Positions 58,775 through 64,000 of a stretch of 64,000 bases of DNA are shown piece after piece. Position numbers and translations under genes: made by a program. The stretch is from Polaromonas sp. GTDB taxonomy: Bacteria > Pseudomonadota > Gammaproteobacteria > Burkholderiales > Burkholderiaceae_C. The notes under the pieces are model-generated. The model worked only from the letters and a program-made list of their open reading frames with translations, made no database searches and had not been told where the DNA came from. Numbering within the stretch: position 1 is the first letter of the stretch; every line of letters starts with the position of its first letter. The DNA lies in NCBI RefSeq assembly GCF_030689685.1, contig NZ_JAUYEY010000061.1, positions 1-64,000 on the forward strand, written 5' to 3'.

Positions 58775-59104
58775 ATGAACTTGACGATCAGCGGCCACCA
58801 TCTTGAAGTTACCCCCGCCCTGCGCGGCTACGTGACCAGCAAGCTGGATCGAATTACCCGGCATTTTGATCAGGTTGTCGATGTAAAAGTTTTGTTGACG
58901 ATTGATAACATGAAGGAAAAAGAACGGCGCCAAAGGGCAGAGTGCAATGTGCATGTCAAAGGGCGTGATCTGTTTGCCGAAAGTTCGCATGCTGATTTGT
59001 ATGCTGCGGTCGATGAGCTGACCGACAAGCTGGACCGCCAGGTCGGGCGTTACAAGACCAAAACCCAGGACCACCACCACATTGCCGCCAAGCGTCAAGC
59101 CTGA
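58775..59104 (+). CDS. hpf: Ribosome hibernation promoting factor
   Basis: A 109-residue short-form [23 protein letters not shown] begins the S30AE domain, and [27 protein letters not shown] is the ribosome-binding stretch. It helps 70S dimer formation in stationary phase. A GGAG site precedes the ATG. A terminator separates it from ptsN. Confidence 0.93.
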   Translation: MNLTISGHHLEVTPALRGYVTSKLDRITRHFDQVVDVKVLLTIDNMKEKERRQRAECNVHVKGRDLFAESSHADLYAAVDELTDKLDRQVGRYKTKTQDHHHIAAKRQA

Positions 59105-59147
59105 CGGGCGCGCAGCCGCTGCGGCGGCTGGCTTAAAAGTGGTACGG

Positions 59148-59179
59148 AAAAGCCGTCTGTGCAGTCAGGCGGCTTTTTT
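59148..59179 (+). terminator. Terminator between hpf and ptsN
   Basis: AAAAGCCGTCTG and CAGGCGGCTTTTTT pair around TGCAGT with one mismatch, followed by a T-run. hpf and ptsN are therefore probably separate transcripts. Confidence 0.8.
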
Positions 59180-59238
59180 ATGCGCCGGATGGTATCCATG
59201 CGTATGAAAGTGCATAATTCGGCGACTAAAAGATCGTT

Positions 59239-59712
59239 ATGAACCGTCTTTCGCAAATTCTGCCTTCCGCCCAAGTACTGGTGAGTGTTGAAGCCACCAG
59301 CAAAAAACGCGCTTTTGAAGAAGCCGGCTTGCTGTTTGAAAATCAGCACGGTTTGAACCGCGCCCTGATCACCGACAGCTTGTTCGCGCGTGAGCGCCTC
59401 GGCTCGACCGGTCTGGGCCACGGCGTGGCGATTCCGCATGGCCGCATCAAGGGCCTGAAGGCGCCGATGGCGGCGGTGTTCCAGTTGCACGCACCTATCG
59501 GTTTTGATGCACCCGACGAACAGGCCGTCGGCTTGCTGATTTTCCTGCTGGTGCCCGAAGCGGCAACCCAGAAACATCTGGAAATCCTGTCCGAGATCGC
59601 CGAACTTCTCAGCGACAGCGCCCTGCGCGAGCAGCTCAAGGCCAGCACCGACGCGGCTGCCCTGCACCAGCTGATCGCCTCCTGGCAGTCCAGCCATGCG
59701 GTCAGTTCCTGA
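59239..59712 (+). CDS. ptsN: PTS IIA-like nitrogen regulatory protein
   Basis: A 157-residue EIIA-Ntr. LGHGVAIPHGRIKG carries the phosphoacceptor His, and LIFLLVPEAATQKHLEILSEIAELL is the typical C-terminal part. Acts in the PTS-Ntr cascade that links nitrogen and carbon status. It lies 43 bp before hprK, which fits a ptsN-hprK operon. Confidence 0.93.
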   Translation: MNRLSQILPSAQVLVSVEATSKKRAFEEAGLLFENQHGLNRALITDSLFARERLGSTGLGHGVAIPHGRIKGLKAPMAAVFQLHAPIGFDAPDEQAVGLLIFLLVPEAATQKHLEILSEIAELLSDSALREQLKASTDAAALHQLIASWQSSHAVSS

Positions 59713-59755
59713 ACATGCGCCGTGACCTGACACAGGTGTCCCTGAAAACCCAGGC

Positions 59756-60706
59756 ATGAAGCCCACCGTCGTTAGCGCCGATGTCCTGTTCGAGGACCAC
59801 CGCGCCGCGCTGAAGTGGGAGTGGGTGGCCGGCCTGGGTGCGTCCGAACGGCGCTTTGATGAGGTGGCGGTGCGTGCCGCTCGCTCCGGCGCCGACCTGG
59901 TCGGTTATCTCAACTACATCCACCCCTACCGGGTGCAACTGCTTGGCGAGCGCGAAATCGCTTACCTCAGCAACGGCAGCCCGGAGGACTGCGCCCGCCG
60001 CATCGCGCGCATTGTCACGCTGGAGCCGCCGGTGCTGATCATTGCCGACGGCCAGGTGGCGCCCGATACCTTGCTGTCGATGTGCGAGCGTGCCCAGATT
60101 CCGATGTTTGCGACCAAAGAGTCGGCGGCTTTTGTGATTGACGTGTTGCGCGCCTACCTGTCCAAACATTTTGCTGATCGCACCTCCATGCACGGTGTGT
60201 TCATGGACATCCTGGGCGTGGGCCTGATGATCACCGGCGAGTCCGGCCTGGGCAAAAGCGAGCTGGGCCTGGAGCTGATCTCGCGCGGCCACGGTCTGGT
60301 GGCCGATGACGCGGTGGATTTGTACCGCATCAACCAGACCACGATTGAGGGCCGATGCCCGGAGTTGCTGCAAAACCTGCTCGAAGTGCGCGGCATCGGC
60401 CTGCTCGACATCAAGGCGATTTTTGGCGAGACCGCAGTGCGCCGCAAGATGCGGCTCAAGCTGATCGTGCACCTGGTGCGGCGCGAGACCCTGGAGCGCG
60501 AGTACGAACGCATCCCGTATGAGCCGCTGACGCAGGACGTGCTCGGTATTCCGGTGCGCAAGGTGGTAATTCAGGTGGTGGCGGGCCGCAACATTGCCGT
60601 GCTGGTGGAGGCCGCTGTGCGCAACGTCATCCTGCAACTGCGTGGCATCGACACGTATCAGGAGTTTGTCGAGCGGCACCGCCAGGCGATGGAGCGGGGC
60701 GGCTGA
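59756..60706 (+). CDS. hprK: HPr kinase/phosphorylase
   Basis: A 316-residue enzyme that phosphorylates HPr at its regulatory Ser. P-loop [14 protein letters not shown], the [10 protein letters not shown] loop and the HPrK signature [17 protein letters not shown] are all visible. In beta-proteobacteria HprK usually stands with PtsN, as here. Downstream is repeat-rich. Confidence 0.95.
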   Translation: MKPTVVSADVLFEDHRAALKWEWVAGLGASERRFDEVAVRAARSGADLVGYLNYIHPYRVQLLGEREIAYLSNGSPEDCARRIARIVTLEPPVLIIADGQVAPDTLLSMCERAQIPMFATKESAAFVIDVLRAYLSKHFADRTSMHGVFMDILGVGLMITGESGLGKSELGLELISRGHGLVADDAVDLYRINQTTIEGRCPELLQNLLEVRGIGLLDIKAIFGETAVRRKMRLKLIVHLVRRETLEREYERIPYEPLTQDVLGIPVRKVVIQVVAGRNIAVLVEAAVRNVILQLRGIDTYQEFVERHRQAMERGG

Positions 60707-60712
60707 CCTGGC

Positions 60713-60765
60713 CCCCACGGTCGCTCGCTGATTCCGTTCGTCCTGAGCTTGTCGAAGGAGCGGTG
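60713..60765. repeat. GGCCCCCACGGTCGCTCGCTG plus TGAGCTTGTCGAAGGAG block
   Basis: The first 21 bases match the end of the repeats at 15434 and 16765. They are followed by TTCGTCCTGAGCTTGTCGAA, another dispersed sequence. These two families abut here. Confidence 0.65.
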
Positions 60766-60790
60766 TGACAGCGACAAGCTTGCCCACACA

Positions 60791-60850
60791 TTTTGCTATT
60801 GAATTCATAGCTGCTTGCGCCCACTAATCAAGGGCTACCGGCATTTTTTG
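60791..60850. repeat. About 60-bp interspersed repeat, intergenic
   Basis: TTTTGCTATTGAATTCATAG, CTGCTTGCGCCCACTAATCA, AGGGCTACCGGC and ATTTTTTG, in the intergenic region between hprK and fur. A good reference copy. Confidence 0.8.
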
Positions 60851-60859
60851 TGCGAAGAC

Positions 60860-61312
60860 TCAGGCGTGGTGGTGGCGCACCGGGTTTGCGCTGCGGTGCG
60901 GGCACTTGTCCTTGGTGCAGTTGGCGTAGATGGACAGCGAGTGATCGGCAATCGTAAAACCCTTGGCCTGGGCCACAGCATGTTGCCGCTTTTCAATTTC
61001 TGCGTCGTAAAACTCTTCGACCCGGCTGCAATCCAGGCACACCAGGTGGTCGTGGTGCTGGCCTTCGTTGATTTCATACACGGCCTTGCCGGACTCGAAG
61101 TTGCTGCGGTTGAGCAGACCCGCCTGCTCGAATTGCGTGAGCACCCGGTACACCGTGGCCAGCCCGATGTCCGAGCGGTCTTCCAGCAGCACCCTGAAAA
61201 CATCTTCCGCTGTCATGTGCCGCTGTTTGCCCGCTTGAAAAATCTCCAGGATCTTCAGGCGCGGCAGGGTGGCTTTCAGACCGGTATTTTTGAGTTCGTC
61301 GATATTGCTCAT
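60860..61312 (-). CDS. fur: Ferric uptake regulator
   Basis: A 150-residue repressor. The winged helix covers LKATLPRLKILEIF and IGLATVYRVLTQFEQAGL. Metal ligands lie in EGQHHDHLVCLDC and NCTKDKCPH, so the C-terminal zinc cysteines are present. Ends in a His-rich tail (VRHHHA). The start at MSNIDELKNTGLK (61312) is set by the family; it is divergent from bamE, a conserved arrangement. Confidence 0.95.
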   Translation of the reverse strand: MSNIDELKNTGLKATLPRLKILEIFQAGKQRHMTAEDVFRVLLEDRSDIGLATVYRVLTQFEQAGLLNRSNFESGKAVYEINEGQHHDHLVCLDCSRVEEFYDAEIEKRQHAVAQAKGFTIADHSLSIYANCTKDKCPHRSANPVRHHHA

Positions 61313-61452
61313 GGCGGTATCCCGGAGAAAAGTGGGGCAAAAGCGGGTCAAAGCAGGAAGGCATGGCGCTGGCCCGGCGGGCTGACGGGCACCCATGAGG
61401 GTGCGAACACCCTGCCGCTACAATGATCAATCATATCGCTACACCCAACCCC

Positions 61453-62037
61453 ATGTCTGCAAAAAATCGTCACGGCATTCAAACCGCTCTTACCGTTCTG
61501 GCGTGTAGTGCGCTGGCCGCTTGTGGCAGCATCAAGGGCATGACCAGCGGGCTCAGCGACAGCAAGATCAACCCCGTCAACTGGATCACGCCCTACAAGA
61601 TAGAGATCGTCCAGGGCAATTTTGTGTCCAAGGAGCAGGTCGAACTGCTCAAGCCGGGCATGCTCCGGGCGCAGGTGCGAGAGGTGCTGGGTACGCCCTT
61701 GCTGACCAGCGTGTTCCATGCGGATCGCTGGGACTATGTATTTACGCTGAAGCGCCAGGGCGTCCAGCCGCAGGCGCTCAAGCTCACGGTGTTTTTCAAG
61801 AACGATGTGCTGGAGCGCTTTGAGGGCGATGCCATGCCCAGTGAGTCCGAATTTGTTTCCAGGCTCGACTCCCGTCGCAAGCTCGGCAAGGTACCGGTGC
61901 TGGAGCTGACCGACGAGCAGCTCAAGGCCGCTGAGAAGAAGAAGCCGGCCGGCACAAGCACCCCGCCCGCCACGCCGCCGGCACCGATGGCGCCATCGAC
62001 CGCCAGCTACCCGCCGTTGGAAAGCCCGACGCGGTGA
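61453..62037 (+). CDS. bamE: Outer-membrane assembly lipoprotein BamE
   Basis: A lipoprotein of about 194 residues in the BAM complex. The lipobox is [32 protein letters not shown] and [23 protein letters not shown] are the SmpA/OmlA motifs. A Pro/Ala-rich C-terminal tail follows. The start at 61453 is preferred to an upstream ATG at 61423 because it gives a normal signal peptide. Its stop overlaps the dapB start. Confidence 0.9.
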   Translation: MSAKNRHGIQTALTVLACSALAACGSIKGMTSGLSDSKINPVNWITPYKIEIVQGNFVSKEQVELLKPGMLRAQVREVLGTPLLTSVFHADRWDYVFTLKRQGVQPQALKLTVFFKNDVLERFEGDAMPSESEFVSRLDSRRKLGKVPVLELTDEQLKAAEKKKPAGTSTPPATPPAPMAPSTASYPPLESPTR

Positions 62038-62858
62038 GCCCGGCCGGCAGCGCCCCCCGCCACCACATTGCGGTTGCCGGCGCTGGTGGTCGCATGGGCC
62101 AGATGCTGGTCGAAGCCGTACGTGCCAGCGGCGACTGCCAGTTGACCGGCGCCCTTGACGTGACAGCCAGCCCCGGCCTGGGTAAAGACGCCTCAGCCTT
62201 TCTGGGCCATGCCAGCGGCGTCACCATCACTGCGGACCTGGCTGCCGGCCTGGCCGGCGCGCAGGTGCTGATCGACTTCACCCGGCCCGAAGGCACGATG
62301 GCGCACCTGGCCGTGTGCCGCGAACTCGGCGTGAAGCTGGTCATCGGTACCACTGGCTTCTCCGAGGTGCAAAAGGCCGAGATCGCCGCTGCTGCCAAAG
62401 ATATTGCCATTGTCATGGCGCCCAACATGAGTGTCGGCGTCAACGTCACACTCAAGCTGCTGGAGATGGCCGCCAAAGCCCTGAACACCGGTTATGACAT
62501 CGAGATCATCGAGGCGCACCACCGCCACAAGGTCGATGCACCGTCGGGCACCGCGCTCAAGATGGGCGAGGTGATTGCCGGCGCCCTGGGCCGCGATCTC
62601 AAGGACTGCGCGGTGTATGCCCGCGAAGGCGTGACCGGTGAGCGTGACCCTTCGTCCATCGGTTTTGCCACCATCCGCGGCGGCGACATCGTCGGCGACC
62701 ACACCGTGCTGTTTCTAGGTGCCGGTGAACGCATTGAAATCACCCATAAATCCTCCAGCCGGGCCACCTATGCCCAGGGCAGTCTGCGGGCCGCGCGTTT
62801 CCTCGCGGGCCATCGGACAGGTTTGTTCGACATGTTCGATGTGCTGAACCTGAAGTGA
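62034..62858 (+). CDS. dapB: 4-hydroxy-tetrahydrodipicolinate reductase
   Basis: A 274-residue enzyme of lysine/diaminopimelate synthesis. Rossmann motif [24 protein letters not shown], and the catalytic [20 protein letters not shown] are visible. It starts with GTG that overlaps the bamE stop (GTGA), so the two are coupled. Confidence 0.95.
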   Translation: MSPAGSAPRHHIAVAGAGGRMGQMLVEAVRASGDCQLTGALDVTASPGLGKDASAFLGHASGVTITADLAAGLAGAQVLIDFTRPEGTMAHLAVCRELGVKLVIGTTGFSEVQKAEIAAAAKDIAIVMAPNMSVGVNVTLKLLEMAAKALNTGYDIEIIEAHHRHKVDAPSGTALKMGEVIAGALGRDLKDCAVYAREGVTGERDPSSIGFATIRGGDIVGDHTVLFLGAGERIEITHKSSSRATYAQGSLRAARFLAGHRTGLFDMFDVLNLK

Positions 62859-62866
62859 AGAGCTGA

Positions 62867-63628
62867 ATGAATGTGCTCGCGCTGATCACCCAGGGCGACG
62901 CCGTGACCGGTCTTGTGACGGCGCTGCTGATGGCCATGTCCGTGGCCAGTTGGGTGGTCATCGTCTGGAAAGCCTGGCTGCTCAGGCGCGCCAGCGGCGA
63001 TGTGGCCCGCAGCACGGCGGTGTTCTGGCAGTCGTCTGCGTTGGAAGATGCCCAACAGAAAGTGGCCGCCTTCGACCGTGAAGCGCTGGTGCTGCCCCTG
63101 ATCGCCGCCACCGGGCTGCAGGCCCCCGGCACGCTGGCCGCAGCCGGCGCCCGGTCGCAACAGCTGACCCGTCTGCTTCGCGATGCCTTGCACGCGGTGC
63201 TGCATCGCTTGCAATACGGCCAAGTGCTGCTGGCCACCGTCGGTTCCACCGCGCCCTTTGTCGGCCTGCTGGGCACCGTCTGGGGCATTTACCATGCGCT
63301 GGTGGGGATTGCCGCCGCCGGCCAGATCACCATCGACAAGGTGTCCGGCCCGGTCGGCGAGGCGCTGATCATGACCGCCGCAGGGCTGGCGGTGGCCATC
63401 CCGGCCGTGCTGGCCTATAACATTTTCGGGCGCAACATCAGCCGCATCGAAGCGGATCTTGAGGGCTTTGCTTACGATTTGCGGGAACTGATGGTTGCGA
63501 CGGGTGAGGTGGGGCATCAATTTTCCGACGGGCCGCCCCTGGGGAAATTAGCCCCTCTTTCGAGTGAAAGGGGCAGCGCACCGCCGGAGGCTCGCGAAGC
63601 GACAAGCGTGGGGGCCAGTTCATCATGA
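62867..63628 (+). CDS. exbB: MotA/TolQ/ExbB proton-channel protein
   Basis: A 253-residue inner-membrane protein with three helices: one near the N-terminus (LLMAMSVASWVVIVWKAWLL), and two around VGSTAPFVGLLGTVWGIYHAL and GLAVAIPAVLAYNIF. It would power TonB-type uptake with the ExbD-like partner. The last 36 residues (after VATGEVG) are encoded by a dispersed repeat (63518-63616) and are hydrophilic. It begins 8 bp after dapB and overlaps exbD by 4 bp. Confidence 0.9.
   Translation: MNVLALITQGDAVTGLVTALLMAMSVASWVVIVWKAWLLRRASGDVARSTAVFWQSSALEDAQQKVAAFDREALVLPLIAATGLQAPGTLAAAGARSQQLTRLLRDALHAVLHRLQYGQVLLATVGSTAPFVGLLGTVWGIYHALVGIAAAGQITIDKVSGPVGEALIMTAAGLAVAIPAVLAYNIFGRNISRIEADLEGFAYDLRELMVATGEVGHQFSDGPPLGKLAPLSSERGSAPPEAREATSVGASSS
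63518..63616. repeat. TTTTCCGACGGGCCGCCCC repeat inside the exbB 3' end
   Basis: TTTTCCGACGGGCCGCCCC, then AAATTAGCCCC, AGGGGCAGCGCA and AAGCGTGGGGGCC: the same chain as at 48968-49056, with an extra block between. It is read through in frame by exbB and ends 8 bp before the exbD start. Confidence 0.75.
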
Positions 63629-64000
63629 GTTTTGGCCGCCTCGAACGCACCCAGGGCGCCCAGCCCTTCAGCGAAATCAACGTCACCCCTCTGGTCGATG
63701 TGATGCTGGTGCTGGTGGTGATCTTCATCATCACCGCGCCCCTGCTGGCCAGCTCAATCCGGCTCGACCTGCCCAGAAGCGATGCTGCGCAATCCCATGA
63801 GGCGCCGCAGTTTGTGACCTTGGTCGTTGACAAACGCGGCCAGGCCTTTCTCAATGACCGGCCGGTGTCTGCCGAGCAGATGGCGCAAAGCCTGCGGCAA
63901 AGTGCTACGCTGAATCCGGACACCGAAGTACAACTGCGGGCGGACGAGGCCGTGCCTTATGGCCGCATCGTTGAGGTCATGGGCATCGCCCAGAAAGCCG
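63625..64000 (+). CDS. exbD: ExbD/TolR family protein (partial)
   Basis: Starts at an ATG overlapping the exbB stop (ATGA) and runs off the window after about 125 codons. Sequence begins MSFGRLERTQGAQPFSEINV, then TPLVDVMLVLVVIFIITAPL, a single membrane helix with the conserved Asp needed for proton coupling. The periplasmic domain follows (VTLVVDKRGQAFLNDRPV, then VPYGRIVEVMGIAQ). It is the usual partner of ExbB. The C-terminus is outside the window. Confidence 0.9.
   Translation, partial: MSFGRLERTQGAQPFSEINVTPLVDVMLVLVVIFIITAPLLASSIRLDLPRSDAAQSHEAPQFVTLVVDKRGQAFLNDRPVSAEQMAQSLRQSATLNPDTEVQLRADEAVPYGRIVEVMGIAQKA

Noticed and set aside
58322-59098. Minus-strand frame opposite hpf reaching into the spacer
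   Set aside because: Opposite hpf it is a shadow. In the spacer it has a few protein-like words but no start, no family motif and AT-rich third positions.

Overview
This 64 kb window is GC-rich chromosomal DNA from a beta-proteobacterium, most likely a member of the Comamonadaceae (Burkholderiales; Rhodoferax/Polaromonas-like). The evidence is the codon use, the local gene orders (uvrA-MFS-ssb, hpf-ptsN-hprK, fur divergent from bamE-dapB, purE-purK-sua5, tsaB-rimI-UDG), a stand-alone homocysteine-methyltransferase half of MetH, and a dense population of short interspersed repeats. The assignment is inference; no rRNA or tRNA gene was recognised.

Layout. 1-5.5 kb: an inverted-repeat element, a small hypothetical gene, a large multi-PAS/GAF histidine kinase, an Old Yellow Enzyme and a hemerythrin-like protein. 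5.5-8.5 kb: a copper module (copA, copZ, cueR) with two CueR-type palindromes. 8.7-11.2 kb: small secreted proteins and a glutaredoxin-like protein. 11.4-14.6 kb: a ybhP-clsB-ybhN type phospholipid operon. 14.6-18.9 kb: pyrF, a DMT permease, family-4 UDG, rimI and tsaB. 19.0-24.4 kb: a lower-GC two-gene insert encoding an AAA_14/DUF4143-type ATPase and a 1358-residue NACHT/STAND-like NTPase with a C-terminal PD-(D/E)XK-like motif. It has its own operator-like promoter and lies between near-identical 31-bp direct repeats; it is the best candidate here for an undescribed defence-type system. 24.4-33 kb: a DMT-permease fragment, dacB, a large lipoprotein, an AlkB-like membrane hydroxylase and uvrA. 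33.2-35.1 kb: a convergent DNA methyltransferase/PD-(D/E)XK endonuclease pair inserted between uvrA and the MFS-ssb genes. 35-48.9 kb: housekeeping genes (ssb, MipA-like porin, mnmA-nudJ, pntAA-AB-B, fadD, mtnN, recQ, rhodanese). 49-54 kb: metH N-terminal half, a CnoX-like thioredoxin, purE-purK-sua5. 54.2-55.8 kb: a small lower-GC patch with a membrane protein and an orphan MNT nucleotidyltransferase, followed by a short histidine kinase. 55.9-64 kb: corA, a patatin, hpf, ptsN, hprK, fur, bamE, dapB, exbB and a partial exbD.

The second theme is repeats. At least twelve copies of a roughly 60-bp element (core like GCTATTGAATTCATAGCTGC, then AAGGGCT) are scattered through the window. Four of them lie in frame inside apparently intact genes (UDG, AlkB-like hydroxylase, CnoX, PurK). 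A second family, with a GGCCCCCACGGTCGC end, supplies the C-terminal codons of UDG, and a related element encodes the tail of ExbB. A third, about 115 bp, sits at the 3' ends of the large histidine kinase gene and recQ. These repeats are shaping proteins as well as spacers.

All positions and motifs were read by eye from the sequence. Family names rest on motif recognition and remembered family features; no database search was run.
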